From assembly GCA_937920555.1 (NCBI GenBank), contig CAKZTM010000017.1, positions 20,351 through 84,350 of the forward strand: DNA of 64,000 nt. Direction: 5' to 3'. The stretch's first letter is position 1; every line of letters begins with the position of its first letter. Under the pieces are notes generated by a model. That model was not told the DNA's origin. It did not search any database and was given only the letters and a program-made list of their open reading frames with translations. Below, piece by piece: positions 1 to 9,889 of the stretch. The translations under genes and the position numbers were made by a program. The stretch is from an uncultured Paracoccaceae bacterium. GTDB lineage: Bacteria; Pseudomonadota; Alphaproteobacteria; Rhodobacterales; Rhodobacteraceae.

Positions 1-26
1 GCGCATCCCCATGTGCCGGTTTTTTT
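1..26 (+). terminator. Intrinsic terminator cut by the window edge
   Basis: GCGCAT and ATGTGC can pair around a CCCC loop (one G-U pair), followed by CGG and seven T. The stem probably extends left of base 1. It would end a + strand transcript entering the window. Confidence 0.55.
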
Positions 27-271
27 GTGCCCAAACGCCTCATCCCCAATTGCGGCATAATTGCCCTAATTTCTCTGTTATTTGGCCACATGCATTGCCC
101 ATAAAGAATCATGTCTTAGTGATTGCTGAGATTTCGGCATTGGCTGCGTCGCGTTCCCATTTTGGCGCAGTCAGGGTGCGGAAAAGGTCGACCGTGTATA
201 AGGTCGGCCTTTTCTTTTTCCCGTAGGCCACTTATCCAAAACAAACACAAAACAAGGTCGAGGCTAAGCGC
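27..271. other. Leading intergenic stretch between two terminators
   Basis: No convincing protein gene is seen before the amidotransferase start. The stretch is bounded by a terminator at 1-26 and contains a second one at 184-219, so a short untranslated transcript between them is possible. I could not identify a clear promoter or a known RNA family. Confidence 0.4.
184..219 (+). terminator. Rho-independent terminator
   Basis: AAGGTCGACC (184-193) pairs with GGTCGGCCTT (202-211) with one wobble, around a loop of about 8 bases, followed by a T-rich run to 219. No reading frame that looks coding ends just before it, so it may terminate a small RNA. Confidence 0.7.
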
Positions 272-1018
272 ATGAAACTTGGTGTTTTGGAAACCGGGCC
301 GGTGGTAGGCAGCCTCGTGGAGGCTTACGGCCCGTATACGGATTTCTTTAGACGCATGGTCACAAGCGTTGATCCAAGCATCGAAGTCCAAGGCTGGGAG
401 GTCTATAATGGCGCCCTCCCGGAGCGTACCGATGTGGTTGACGGCTGGATTATCAGCGGCTCCAAATACGGCGCCTATGAGGATTTGCCTTGGATACCGC
501 CTCTCGAAGCATTATTGCGCGATTGTCTGGCCGACCATGTCCCAGTTGCCGGGTTTTGCTTTGGCCACCAGATTTTGGCGCAAGCCGCAGGTGGCAAAGT
601 GATCAAGTCCGACAAGGGTTGGGGCTTGGGTGTGCATGACTACGATGTGACCCGCAAAACCGCTTGGATGGCACCCGCATTGCCGCAATTCGCGGCGATC
701 GCAGTGCATCAGGACCAAGTGGTTGAGGTGCCAAAGACCGCAACGGTCGTCGCCCGCTCCGCGTTTTGTGAAAATGCGGCGCTCGCTTACGGCGACCCGG
801 ACAATCCGATTGCCATCTCGGTGCAACCGCATCCAGAATTCGACAGTACATTCGTAGGTGATCTGATTGAGGCCCGGCGCGGAACGGCCTTTCCTGAAAG
901 TGCCTCTGAGGCGGCGGAAAAGTCACTGACCCGCGAGATCGACAATGCCGCTTGGGCCAAATGGGTTCTGGAATTTTTTAAGCGCGCCCTGTCCAACAAG
1001 ACGCGCCCTAATCTTTAA
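272..1018 (+). CDS. Class I glutamine amidotransferase family protein
   Basis: 248 residues with a single type-1 amidotransferase domain related to the GMP synthase glutaminase. The nucleophile elbow FCFGHQ places Cys at about 96, and QPHPEF supplies His (about 187) and Glu (about 189), so the triad is intact. No synthetase domain is fused, so this is a stand-alone enzyme that releases ammonia from glutamine or acts as a peptidase-like hydrolase such as gamma-glutamyl-polyamine or gamma-glutamyl peptide hydrolases. The substrate cannot be told from sequence. It is cytoplasmic with no signal peptide. It stands alone, convergent with the small DUF465 gene. Confidence 0.9.
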   Translation: MKLGVLETGPVVGSLVEAYGPYTDFFRRMVTSVDPSIEVQGWEVYNGALPERTDVVDGWIISGSKYGAYEDLPWIPPLEALLRDCLADHVPVAGFCFGHQILAQAAGGKVIKSDKGWGLGVHDYDVTRKTAWMAPALPQFAAIAVHQDQVVEVPKTATVVARSAFCENAALAYGDPDNPIAISVQPHPEFDSTFVGDLIEARRGTAFPESASEAAEKSLTREIDNAAWAKWVLEFFKRALSNKTRPNL

Positions 1019-1041
1019 GTCAGCTTAACTGTGGCAGGCCG

Positions 1042-1215
1042 CTAAGATTGCGGCACCGAACATCGTTGGATTTCCTCTTTAAGTCGGAGTTTCTTGCGTT
1101 TGAGTTCGGCAATGGCCAAAGCATCGGAGCCCGGAGCACGCTGTTCATCCTCGATCACGGAAGACAGCTTTTGGTGTTTTTTACGGAGCTCGTCGACATG
1201 AGAACTCAAACCCAT
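1042..1215 (-). CDS. DUF465 (YdcH-like) small coiled-coil protein
   Basis: 57 residues, very charged, beginning MGLSSHVDELRKKHQKLS, which matches the short helical hairpin of the DUF465/YdcH family common in alphaproteobacteria. I chose the ATG at 1215 because AAGAAGGAGAA lies just upstream; a longer frame reaches 1263 but has no such site and extends past the family start. Function is unknown in the family. A TTAA-N7-TTAA motif (1280-1294) lies about 65 bases upstream and could place it under CtrA control. Confidence 0.85.
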   Translation of the reverse strand: MGLSSHVDELRKKHQKLSSVIEDEQRAPGSDALAIAELKRKKLRLKEEIQRCSVPQS

Positions 1216-1279
1216 AGTATTCTCCTTCTTTTGATTACGACCAGTACAGATAGCGTTACACAATCAATCGATTCTGTCA

Positions 1280-1294
1280 TTAATTTGACGTTAA
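1280..1294. promoter_or_regulatory. CtrA-type site TTAA-N7-TTAA
   Basis: TTAATTTGACGTTAA matches the full CtrA consensus TTAA-N7-TTAA. It lies between the DMT transporter 3' end and the DUF465 start, so the only gene it can precede closely is the DUF465 gene on the minus strand. Binding is inferred. Confidence 0.45.
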
Positions 1295-1300
1295 AATACG

Positions 1301-2203
1301 CTAGGCTGTGGCCAATCTGTGCCTAAACGCCAGATCCTGAGGCATTTTGCGCGGCGCAACGGCCGCCCATAGCTGCGGTGCCATGGTCACCAAACCGCCC
1401 GAAACAATCGCCAAAAGCCCAAGGAGCGACACAAAACTGGGCACTTCGTTGAACCACAGATAGCCAACCACGACGGCCGCAATCAGATTGAAATACATGA
1501 AGGGCGACAACACAGACGCGTCCGTCCGCTCATAAGCGGCAACGGTCAGGAAATGCGCCCCGGCGGAGAAAACACCCAGACCAGCGATGCTTGCAAGAAG
1601 CGGCCAGTTCAAATCCGGCACACCGTGGAAAAATGCCATAGGCGCAACCAAAGCCGCCCCGATAAAGCACTGCACCGCCAAGGTACTCAGCGCGCCGCCA
1701 GTATCAGCCGAGCCGCGCGTGAAGGCCAGATATGCGCCCAGCAACACGCCACCTGCCAGTGCGAAGAGGGTGCCCAGCTCGATGCCTGCCGCCGGTTTTG
1801 CGATCAAAACCGCACCAACAAGCGACAACACTACGCCCACGACCCGCAACATCGTCAGCCGTTCGCCAAAGAATGCGACGCAAAGCAAAGTTGAAACGAT
1901 CGGGGCAATCAAGAAACCGCCGACCGCATAGGCCATTGGCACCATGGAAAATGCCGTGATCAGACAGGTCATGGAGGCGACCAAAAGCCCCGTTCGGAAC
2001 ACTTGGCCCGCCCGTGCGGCTTTGGGAATATGGATCGGTTTGCCTAAAGCCCGCGCAATGCAAAGGGCCACGACCCCGCCTGCAAAATACCGGAAAAACG
2101 CCACCTGAAATGGAGAATGCTCTGCTGTGAGTTGTTTGGCTAACACGTCAACGCCGGGCGTGAGGCACATTGCCATCACCAGAAGTAAAACACCACTTTG
2201 CAT
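1301..2203 (-). CDS. EamA/DMT family transporter
   Basis: 300 residues, strongly hydrophobic, with about ten membrane segments arranged as two EamA repeats, starting MQSGVLLLVMAMCLTPGVDVL. The pattern FFRYFAGGVV after helix 1-2 is typical of the drug/metabolite transporter superfamily. It is an inner-membrane exporter or importer of a small metabolite; the substrate is not predictable. It is a single gene with about 100 bases of intergenic DNA before the methyltransferase. Confidence 0.9.
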   Translation of the reverse strand: MQSGVLLLVMAMCLTPGVDVLAKQLTAEHSPFQVAFFRYFAGGVVALCIARALGKPIHIPKAARAGQVFRTGLLVASMTCLITAFSMVPMAYAVGGFLIAPIVSTLLCVAFFGERLTMLRVVGVVLSLVGAVLIAKPAAGIELGTLFALAGGVLLGAYLAFTRGSADTGGALSTLAVQCFIGAALVAPMAFFHGVPDLNWPLLASIAGLGVFSAGAHFLTVAAYERTDASVLSPFMYFNLIAAVVVGYLWFNEVPSFVSLLGLLAIVSGGLVTMAPQLWAAVAPRKMPQDLAFRHRLATA

Positions 2204-2305
2204 ACAATATCCATAAAATTAGACGAGAACTCTTAACACATATCACAATCTATAGTTGTACGCCAGTATGGGTTTCGGACCAAGAAATATTTGTGAAAAT
2301 GGTTA

Positions 2306-3055
2306 CTATAAGGCGTGACCGCAACGCAGCATGGCGATAGCGCGTTCGGAATAGTCCTCCGCGTCGTCAATATGGGTTGGATGACGATGCACAACAAAAG
2401 GTGGATGCAGCACAAGCGGCGTCCGCGATCCTTTTCGCGCGGTCACAATCACTCGCGATGCCGGCCGGTTGTCTCTTGAAACGATTGGATAAATCTCGAT
2501 CTCTCCGCATTTTGGCGACAAAACCGCCAGCACATCGGTCAGGCTCTCGGCCAGATGAACCACCGATATAACTCCCTTGGGCGACAACCGTTTCACACCA
2601 ATTTCGACCCAATTTGCAATGCAACCGGGGCCCGCCACATGTGAGATTTGACGCCCCTTATCCTTGGGCGGCGTTAACCTTTTTGTTTCAAAATAGGGCG
2701 GATTGGCGATGACATGGTCGAAACTTCTTTGCCGGACCGATAGCGGAAGATCGGTCACGTCGGCCTCTACCACCTCCAGCGTCAGATTGTTCTCAGCGGC
2801 ATTTCGACGCGCCAAAGCCGCATATTCGGGCTGCAATTCAACCCCGGTCAACCCCAAACCCGGCACCCGGCGTCCCAGACACAATGACGCAACCCCGACA
2901 CCGCAACCCAGCTCCAACACCGATTGCCCCGCCTCCGCGCGCACCGAAGCGGCCAGAAAAACCGGGTCCGTGCCCGCCCGATACCCCTCAAAAGGTTGCC
3001 AAATCTGCAAGCGCCCGCCCAGAAATGCATCCTGACTGAGAGACCCCGCCCGCAT
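2306..3055 (-). CDS. TrmN6-like N6-adenine methyltransferase
   Basis: 249 residues. SAM-binding motif VLELGCGVGVASL at about 45-57, acidic VELQ after strand 2, and the amino-methylating motif NPPYF at about 115. The leading segment QIWQPFEGYRAGTDPVFLAA is typical of the YfiC/TrmN6 family that methylates A37 of tRNA1(Val). The ATG overlaps the stop codon of the DUF2007 gene (TAATG), so the two are translationally coupled. The target RNA is inferred from family; a related small-molecule or protein target cannot be excluded. Confidence 0.85.
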   Translation of the reverse strand: MRAGSLSQDAFLGGRLQIWQPFEGYRAGTDPVFLAASVRAEAGQSVLELGCGVGVASLCLGRRVPGLGLTGVELQPEYAALARRNAAENNLTLEVVEADVTDLPLSVRQRSFDHVIANPPYFETKRLTPPKDKGRQISHVAGPGCIANWVEIGVKRLSPKGVISVVHLAESLTDVLAVLSPKCGEIEIYPIVSRDNRPASRVIVTARKGSRTPLVLHPPFVVHRHPTHIDDAEDYSERAIAMLRCGHAL

Positions 3056-3273
3056 TAGCTCTGCCCAAGCTCAACATCATTGTCGCGCAGGATGGCACTG
3101 GCTTGGAAATGGTCTTCGCGCGCGACCATCATGCGTTTTGGGAAAAGGCCGATTGTCCCTTCCAACACACTCATGTGGACGTCCAAAACGAAGCACTCTA
3201 TATCTTCCCCACGCAAGAGCGCCGTCGCAAAAGCGATGACCGTGGGATCGTTTGTGCGCAAAAGTTCTTTCAT
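3055..3273 (-). CDS. DUF2007 domain protein
   Basis: 72 residues, MKELLRTNDPTVIAFATALL at the start, matching the DUF2007 family (putative signal-transducing beta-alpha-beta proteins). The pairing with the methyltransferase, with a TAATG overlap, is common in Rhodobacteraceae. No catalytic residues are known. Its start lies 52 bases from the divergent polyprenyl synthase start, so both probably share one promoter region. Confidence 0.85.
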   Translation of the reverse strand: MKELLRTNDPTVIAFATALLRGEDIECFVLDVHMSVLEGTIGLFPKRMMVAREDHFQASAILRDNDVELGQS

Positions 3274-3325
3274 GGTTCACAGTCTTATGTGGGCTGTGGG
3301 GCGGGGTCGAGGCGAAGTTGATGAA

Positions 3326-4330
3326 ATGGATGTGATGAGTTCAGAAAAAACCACGCCGCTCGACCAGATGCAGCGCAGTCTGGCCCAAAAAATGAAGGGG
3401 GTGAACGACCTTATCGCCACCCGTATGGCCAGCGAGAACGCCCCGCGCATCCCCGAAGTGACCGCCCATCTGGTGGGGGCTGGTGGCAAGCGGCTGCGCC
3501 CGATGCTCACCTTGGCCAGTGCCGCAATTTTTGGCTACCAAGGCCATGACGACGAGAAATTGGCAGCCACCGTTGAGTTCATTCACACCGCCACTCTGTT
3601 GCATGATGATGTGGTCGATGAAAGCGCCCAGAGACGCGGCCGCCCGACGGCAAACCTGCTCTGGGACAACAAGTCTTCGGTGCTGGTGGGCGATTATCTG
3701 TTTTCGCGCTCTTTCCAGTTGATGGTCGAATGCGGCAGTTTGCAGATTTTGGATATTCTGGCCAATGCCTCTGCGGTGATTGCCGAAGGGGAGGTTTTGC
3801 AACTTTCCGCGGCCCAAAATCTGGGTACATCCGAAGAGATTTACACCCGCGTGATCCGCGGCAAGACCGCGGCTCTGTTTTCAGCAGCCACACAAGTGGG
3901 TGGGCTGGTAGCGGGCGCAGGTGACCCCCAAGTGACGGCCCTACGGACGTATGGCGATGCTTTGGGAATGTCGTTTCAAATTGTCGATGACCTTCTGGAT
4001 TACGGCGGAGCGACCTCCGATCTTGGCAAGAATGTCGGCGATGATTTCCGCGAACGCAAAATGAGCCTGCCGGTGATTTTGGCTGTGTCAAAGGCAGACG
4101 CGCCGGAACGGGCGTTTTGGGCCCGGGTGATTGAAAAAGGCGACCAGCGCGAGGGCGATTTGGAGGAGGCTTTGAGCCTGATCGCACGCCACGGCGCTTT
4201 GGAGGAGACGCGCCATCAAGCCACCCGGTGGGCCGCTCAGGCCAAGGCTGCTTTGGATCCTTTGCCCGCTGGTGAGATGAAGGACGTGATGGCGGATTTG
4301 ACCGATTTTGTGGTCTCGCGGGTGACCTGA
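3326..4330 (+). CDS. ispB: Polyprenyl (octa/decaprenyl) diphosphate synthase
   Basis: 334 residues of the trans-isoprenyl diphosphate synthase fold. First aspartate-rich motif LLHDDVVDE (Asp about 94, 95, 98) and second IVDDLLDYGG (about 221-225) bind the Mg-diphosphate; GGKRLRP (about 53-59) binds isopentenyl diphosphate. It makes the ubiquinone side chain; chain length (C40 or C50) cannot be read directly, although the small residue at the position before the first motif supports a long product. Start taken at the ATG 3326 after GAGGCG; ATG 3335 is an alternative. It is convergent with ispE, another isoprenoid gene. Confidence 0.93.
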   Translation: MDVMSSEKTTPLDQMQRSLAQKMKGVNDLIATRMASENAPRIPEVTAHLVGAGGKRLRPMLTLASAAIFGYQGHDDEKLAATVEFIHTATLLHDDVVDESAQRRGRPTANLLWDNKSSVLVGDYLFSRSFQLMVECGSLQILDILANASAVIAEGEVLQLSAAQNLGTSEEIYTRVIRGKTAALFSAATQVGGLVAGAGDPQVTALRTYGDALGMSFQIVDDLLDYGGATSDLGKNVGDDFRERKMSLPVILAVSKADAPERAFWARVIEKGDQREGDLEEALSLIARHGALEETRHQATRWAAQAKAALDPLPAGEMKDVMADLTDFVVSRVT

Positions 4331-4343
4331 ACCGGTCTTGCGA

Positions 4344-5192
4344 TCACAAGGAGGCGCCAGCTTTCACCGGCGCGGCCACGCACCACCACAAAGGATTAGC
4401 CTCGGCAATGCCCGCGCGCGCGGCCAACGCATCCGCTTCATTGGCAAAAAGCCCGAAACATGTAGCTCCGGAGCCGGACATGCGGGCCAACTGACACCCG
4501 GACACGGCCTTTAAAGCTGACAAGACGTCGCCCACCACAGGCTCCAGGGAAATGGCCGCAGGCTCCAAATCGTTTCTTTGTGCGCTGATCCACCCGACAA
4601 AATCCTGACTTTGTGCGCTCATGGGCGGATTGACCGGATCGCTCAGCGCGCCAAACACAGCAGGCGTGGGCACACCAACGCCGGGGTTGACCAAGACCAA
4701 CCAAAACTCCGGCAGCCCCTCAAACGGTGTCAGACGCTCGCCGATCCCTTGCATCCGAACAGCCGTGGAGCCCACGCAAACCGGCACATCGGCGCCAAGT
4801 GACAAAACATCGACCCCCTCCAGCGGCACATCCCAAAGCCGCGCCAATGCCCGCAAGGTTGCAGCCGCATCCGCCGATCCGCCACCAATGCCCGAGGCAA
4901 CCGGCAATGATTTGGTCAAGTGAATGGCGGCACCGGCCCCGTTTGGCCGGACCAATTCGGCCGCTTGCAACACCAGATTATCCGCACCAGTTCCAAGATC
5001 TTGGGCAAATGGTCCGTCGATGGTCAACGACAGGCCGGAGGCCGCCTCGACCTCAATCAGATCACCAAGCTCAGGGAACACCACCAGACTGTCGAGCAGA
5101 TGATAACCGTCCGGCCTACGCCCTGTGACATGAAGGCTCAGATTGACCTTCGCGCGCGCCAGTTCCGTAACGGGGTGCAGTGCGGCGGGCAT
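4344..5192 (-). CDS. ispE: 4-diphosphocytidyl-2-C-methyl-D-erythritol kinase
   Basis: 282 residues, GHMP kinase fold. [20 protein letters not shown] at the start is the substrate-binding signature, and [20 protein letters not shown] is the ATP-binding glycine loop. It phosphorylates CDP-methylerythritol in the MEP pathway that feeds IPP to the polyprenyl synthase next door. The start codon overlaps the stop of the upstream TPR gene (TAATG), so they are co-translated. Length is normal for the family. Confidence 0.95.
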   Translation of the reverse strand: MPAALHPVTELARAKVNLSLHVTGRRPDGYHLLDSLVVFPELGDLIEVEAASGLSLTIDGPFAQDLGTGADNLVLQAAELVRPNGAGAAIHLTKSLPVASGIGGGSADAAATLRALARLWDVPLEGVDVLSLGADVPVCVGSTAVRMQGIGERLTPFEGLPEFWLVLVNPGVGVPTPAVFGALSDPVNPPMSAQSQDFVGWISAQRNDLEPAAISLEPVVGDVLSALKAVSGCQLARMSGSGATCFGLFANEADALAARAGIAEANPLWWCVAAPVKAGASL

Positions 5193-6889
5193 TAATTGGA
5201 ACCGGAGGCCGTCTCTTCTTCCAGCACAACATCCAGACCAACATCAATCTTGCGACGTATCCGTTCCGGATCGGCCTCATCGCCGGGCTCGAAAGACAGT
5301 GCGCGCTTCCACTGGAACACCGCCTCGGTTCTACGCCCGACCATCCACAAAACATCGCCCAAATGGTCGTTGATCACCGGATCAGAGGGCAATAACTCAA
5401 CCGCCCGCTCCATGTGCGGAACCGCCGCCTCAAACTCACCGATTTTGTAAAGCACCCAACCCAAACTGTCGGTAATGTAGCCGTTATCGGGATCACCTGC
5501 GACCGCACGCTCGATCATATCGCGGGCCTCGTCGATCTTCATGTTCTTCTCAACCAGCGAGTAGCCCAGATAATTCAGAACCAGCGCTTGGTTGGGTTGC
5601 AACTCCAGTGCTTTGCGAAAGTCAGCCTCGGCATTGTCCCACTCGTCCAGACGCTCATAGGATATGCCGCGCACATAGAAATTACGCCACTCCGACGGGT
5701 CATCACCATCCGCCAAGGAAATCGCGCGCGTGTAGCTTTCCGCCGCCTCAGCGTAGCGTTCCTCGCGGCGAAATGTATCGCCCAAAGAGACGTGAATAAA
5801 CCCGTCATCGGGGTAAATCCGGGCCAGTGCTGACAGGGCTTCAACCGCAGCGCCCACATTCCCAGACGACGACAATGCAGAGGCACGGCCCACCTCCGCA
5901 TCCCGAAAGACGCCGGATGTGGAAGGCACTTTGTCAAAATCTGCAATCGCCAACTCATATTGCTGTTGCGCGTTCAAAATATCAGCCGACAATAACAACG
6001 CATCCACATAGTCGGGCCGAATGTGCTGCGCCAAACGTGCATAAAGCAGCGCAAACACGTCCGCATCTTCCCGGCTCAAGGCTGTGGCAAGGGTCAAAAA
6101 TACCTCAGCGGCACCATCAGCCGCAGAGCTGACCGCATCAAACTGGACCTCTTCACCGCCGACAATCCGTGCCCGCAATGCGACAAGTTCCGGGTCAGAC
6201 GTCCCAACCGCCTCGTCAATCAACACAACCGCATCATCGCGCCGATCCAACTGCAACAATACCTGCACATGCGCCACCAAAGACGCGCGGCTCACCCGTA
6301 AGGGGCCGCTGTCATCACCGTCAAATATTTCCGCGGCACCATCAAAATTGCCCGCAAGCGCCAAGACCAGCGCCAGGTGATACTGGCCAAGCGGGCCAAA
6401 CCCGGTATCTTGCCCCAGACCCTCAAAATGGGCCTGCGCCGCCGCCGTGTCGTCAAGCCCGGCGGACGCCCAACCCTTCAACAATCCCAACAACAGCTTA
6501 TTGAAGCCAAACGCCTCGTCGCCCAGATAGGCCATCGCGCTTTCAAAATCATCTCCGGAAATCGCATCGGCCACCAAAACCAGCCCCGCGATTTGCCGAT
6601 CGGCCTCCAGCGATGACAGCCGCTTGGCAAGCGGAATGGCGGTCTCGTAGGTGCCGCCCACCACATTGTTCATCACCGCATTTTGCAACAGGTAGGTGTT
6701 GTCTTGATCTTGCGCGACCGCTTGGGTGAAAAACTGCGCCGCGGTTACATAATCATTCCGGTAAGAGGCCTGAACGGCCGCCAGATACGGACCTGCTAGG
6801 CCTTCGGCCTGCGTTACCACCGGGACAGTGAGGGTCAATGCCGACCCCAATACGATTGCTGCGAGGCCGGGACATTTGAACTTGAACAA
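5192..6889 (-). CDS. Secreted tetratricopeptide-repeat protein
   Basis: 565 residues from a TTG start at 6889, chosen because GGAG lies 6 bases upstream and because it gives a clean signal peptide ([20 protein letters not shown], cut near TQAEG). The mature part is a chain of TPR repeats, clearest at residues 340-520 (for example [20 protein letters not shown] and [20 protein letters not shown]). It is probably a periplasmic or outer-membrane-associated scaffold. It lies between ETF-QO and ispE on the same strand and overlaps ispE by one base. No specific partner can be named. Confidence 0.88.
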   Translation of the reverse strand: MFKFKCPGLAAIVLGSALTLTVPVVTQAEGLAGPYLAAVQASYRNDYVTAAQFFTQAVAQDQDNTYLLQNAVMNNVVGGTYETAIPLAKRLSSLEADRQIAGLVLVADAISGDDFESAMAYLGDEAFGFNKLLLGLLKGWASAGLDDTAAAQAHFEGLGQDTGFGPLGQYHLALVLALAGNFDGAAEIFDGDDSGPLRVSRASLVAHVQVLLQLDRRDDAVVLIDEAVGTSDPELVALRARIVGGEEVQFDAVSSAADGAAEVFLTLATALSREDADVFALLYARLAQHIRPDYVDALLLSADILNAQQQYELAIADFDKVPSTSGVFRDAEVGRASALSSSGNVGAAVEALSALARIYPDDGFIHVSLGDTFRREERYAEAAESYTRAISLADGDDPSEWRNFYVRGISYERLDEWDNAEADFRKALELQPNQALVLNYLGYSLVEKNMKIDEARDMIERAVAGDPDNGYITDSLGWVLYKIGEFEAAVPHMERAVELLPSDPVINDHLGDVLWMVGRRTEAVFQWKRALSFEPGDEADPERIRRKIDVGLDVVLEEETASGSN

Positions 6890-7001
6890 GAGACACTCCG
6901 TTTCGGTGAGATAGCGTATAGCAGACAGACGTTTGTACCGTTGCCGCGTTGATCCGGTCAATAGACAGCGCGGTCACCGTGACGTGATGATAGGCACCGC
7001 G

Positions 7002-8654
7002 TCACATATTTGGATAATTGGGCCCTTCACCACCTTGTGGCACAGCCCAGTTAATATTTTGCGACGGATCTTTGATGTCACAGGTTTTGCAATGGACGCA
7101 GTTTTGCGCGTTGATCTGGAAGCGGGGATTGCCCGCGTCATCGCTCAACACCTCATAAACACCCGCCGGACAATAGCGCTGCGCGGGCTCAGCATATTTC
7201 GGCAAGTTCACTCCGATGGGAATGGACGCATCTTTCAACTGGAGATGGCTGGGCTGATCCTCCGCATGATTTGTCGCCGAAAAGCTCACATTGGTCAGAC
7301 GATCAAAGCTCAAAACTCCGTCAGGCTTTGGGTACTCAATCGGCTCGTGGCCAGAGGCCTCCTCAGTCGAGGCCGCATCCGTCTTGCCATGCTTGAGCGT
7401 GCCAAAGAGGTTAAGCGTGGTGATATTGGCGAACCACATATCGATCCCCCCGCCCATCAGCGAGGCCATCAGACCGTATTTGGACCACAGCGGCTTTACG
7501 TTGCGCACCCGCTTGAGGTCTTTGGCTATGGGCCCCGAGCGCAAATCCGTCTCGTAGGCGGTTAACTCATCGCTGGCCCGCCCCTCCGAGATCGCCGCAA
7601 ACGCCGCCTCCGCCGCAGCCTTGCCAGAGAGCATCGCATTGTGATTGCCTTTGATGCGCGGCACATTCACCAGCCCTGCGGAACATCCCAAAAGGGCGCC
7701 GCCGGGGAAGACCACTTTCGGGATCGACTGCCAGCCGCCCTCGGAAATTGCCCGCGCCCCATATGCGACCCGCTTGCCGCCCTCCAAAACCTTCGCGATC
7801 TCAGGGTGATGCTTCCAGCGCTGGAACTCCATGTAAGGGAAAAGATGTGGGTTCTTGTAGTTCAGATGCACCACAAAGCCCACATAAACCTGATTGTTTT
7901 CAAGATGATACATGAACGAGCCACCACCGGCGTTTTTGCCCAAAGGCCAGCCCATGGTATGTGTGACCTGCCCTTCCTTGTGGTTCTCCGGCTTGACTTC
8001 CCAAATCTCTTTCATGCCAAGACCGTATTTCTGAACATCGCTGTCCTTGGTCAGATCGTATTTGGCAATCGCCTCTTTGGACAGGCTGCCACGCACGCCC
8101 TCGGACAAGAACACGTATTTGCCGTGCAGCTCCATGCCCGGCTCATATGAGGGGCCCGGCGTACCATCGGGGTTTTTACCAAACTCGCCAGCTACCACGC
8201 CTTTGACTTCGCCGTCAGCGCCGTAAACCAGCTCAGAGCAGGCCATGCCCGGGAAAATCTCCACGCCCAGCGCCTCGGCCTGCTCGGCCATCCAGCGGCA
8301 GACATTGGCCATGGAGACGATGTAATTGCCGTGGTTGTTCATCAAGGGCGGCATCGGGAAGTTGGGCACTTTGAACGACCCCGCCTCCCCCAGCATCAAG
8401 AACCGGTCTTGGGTCACTTCGGTTTTGATCGGCGCACCGCGCTCGCGCCAGTCCGGGATCAGAGCATCAATGCCGCAAGGGTCCAATACCGCGCCCGACA
8501 GGATATGAGCGCCCACTTCCGAGCCCTTCTCCAAAACCACGACCTGCATATCTGCATCAAGCTGCTTGAGACGAATGGCCGCCGACAGACCGGCAGGCCC
8601 TGCGCCCACGATGACAACATCATACTCCATGGATTCACGTGCAATATCGCTCAT
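7002..8654 (-). CDS. Electron transfer flavoprotein-ubiquinone oxidoreductase
   Basis: 550 residues. N-terminal FAD-binding VVIVGAGPAGLSAAIRL, a central ubiquinone/membrane-binding region, and a C-terminal 4Fe-4S domain (YCPAGVYEV, then NAQNCVHCKTCDIKDP). It passes electrons from ETF, reduced by acyl-CoA and other dehydrogenases, to ubiquinone at the inner membrane. Start at ATG 8654 is supported by GCAGGAG 6-7 bases upstream; a frame open to 8681 is not used. The ubiquinone theme links it loosely to the polyprenyl synthase gene nearby. Confidence 0.96.
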   Translation of the reverse strand: MSDIARESMEYDVVIVGAGPAGLSAAIRLKQLDADMQVVVLEKGSEVGAHILSGAVLDPCGIDALIPDWRERGAPIKTEVTQDRFLMLGEAGSFKVPNFPMPPLMNNHGNYIVSMANVCRWMAEQAEALGVEIFPGMACSELVYGADGEVKGVVAGEFGKNPDGTPGPSYEPGMELHGKYVFLSEGVRGSLSKEAIAKYDLTKDSDVQKYGLGMKEIWEVKPENHKEGQVTHTMGWPLGKNAGGGSFMYHLENNQVYVGFVVHLNYKNPHLFPYMEFQRWKHHPEIAKVLEGGKRVAYGARAISEGGWQSIPKVVFPGGALLGCSAGLVNVPRIKGNHNAMLSGKAAAEAAFAAISEGRASDELTAYETDLRSGPIAKDLKRVRNVKPLWSKYGLMASLMGGGIDMWFANITTLNLFGTLKHGKTDAASTEEASGHEPIEYPKPDGVLSFDRLTNVSFSATNHAEDQPSHLQLKDASIPIGVNLPKYAEPAQRYCPAGVYEVLSDDAGNPRFQINAQNCVHCKTCDIKDPSQNINWAVPQGGEGPNYPNM

Positions 8655-8765
8655 CGTCAACTCCTGCTTTGCCGGGCTCAAGACCGTCCAGATTATTCCT
8701 CAATCTGCCTATCGCCCGCAGGCTTTCACGTCAATCAGGTCAGAAAAGATGTAACCTGTCGCAGA

Positions 8766-9767
8766 TCAGGCTATTTGCGCTTTGGCACCGTCTGACGCAG
8801 TCGCAGCGATACCTGCGGATTTGCGACGCAAAACCGCCCAGGCAAGTACGACCACAACGATAGAAACATAGCCGTCCACCGCATAATGCAGCCCCGACAG
8901 GACCGAGCCCAAAAGGATGAAACCCAAAAAGCCAAGCCCGATGGGGGCCAGCAGACGTGAGCGTTCCCAAAGGTACAAACAGGCTAATGTGGCCACACCC
9001 ACATGCAGGCTTGGGAAGGCCGAAATGCCTGATGATACGCCCTCATAACCTTCCATATTCACCACCCAAAGCCATTCGCGCATGATGCCCATCAGGCTCG
9101 ACGTCTCAGATGGAGAGGCGAGGATCGCCATCAACGCGGGGAACTCGTCAGTGCCCAAAAGCCGGTCATAAAACACAGGGCCCGCGGACATAAATGTCAT
9201 CGCCAGCACATTGCCCAAGAAAATCCAGGTGAATAAAAACAGCGTGAAAAATCGTGCCACGCGGGCCCGGTCGCCGTCAAAAACCACAAGAAACATCGGC
9301 CCCACAATGGCCGGCCATGCCCATAATTTGAGGTAGATGTAATCGACAATCTCAGTACCAAGAGGGGCGCGCAGCCCCTCGATTAAACTCCAAGGGTCGT
9401 GGCCCAGATGCAAAGCCCGGTCAATTTCCATAAACATCGGATCGGCCCAATAGGGGACCACATAGGGCATGGTCGATTTGAACATCGAAAAACCCCACAT
9501 GAACAAGACACAGCCCAGAAAAGCGAGCCCCATATCGGTCATTTTTTCGCGATCTAAAAAAGCCCGCGTCAGCACAAAAGCGGCCAAGACGGCAAGGCAG
9601 ATAAACGGCATATATCGCCACAGATTAACCCAATGTCCTTCCGAGGTGTTGACCATCGACATCATAAAACCGGCGCCTTTGGGATGAACGAAATAGGTCA
9701 GCCCAGCCGAAAACGCCGCATAAGCGAATGAAATAACCATAAATTGCTTTACAGTCGTGCGGTGCAT
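8766..9767 (-). CDS. PAP2-superfamily membrane protein (inositolphosphotransferase-like)
   Basis: 333 residues with about six to eight membrane helices. Near the C-terminus SAFPSLHVGVATL and GLHYAVDGYVSI match the two histidine-bearing motifs of PAP2 phosphatase/transferases of the Aur1/Ipt1 branch, so the enzyme probably moves or removes a phosphate group on a lipid head group. The substrate is unknown. Start is uncertain: ATG 9767 is given; ATG 9776 and TTG 9785 are in frame. It is divergent from greA. Confidence 0.85.
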   Translation of the reverse strand: MHRTTVKQFMVISFAYAAFSAGLTYFVHPKGAGFMMSMVNTSEGHWVNLWRYMPFICLAVLAAFVLTRAFLDREKMTDMGLAFLGCVLFMWGFSMFKSTMPYVVPYWADPMFMEIDRALHLGHDPWSLIEGLRAPLGTEIVDYIYLKLWAWPAIVGPMFLVVFDGDRARVARFFTLFLFTWIFLGNVLAMTFMSAGPVFYDRLLGTDEFPALMAILASPSETSSLMGIMREWLWVVNMEGYEGVSSGISAFPSLHVGVATLACLYLWERSRLLAPIGLGFLGFILLGSVLSGLHYAVDGYVSIVVVVLAWAVLRRKSAGIAATASDGAKAQIA

Positions 9768-9889
9768 AAACGTCATCCAGCCCAAATTTTCGCAAGCGTG
9801 TCGCTTGTATATTAATCCCTATGACACTAGAATCGTGTGAAAATGTGGCAAACACATGAAAAAAGAAGCAGGCAAGGCGAGTTTACAAC

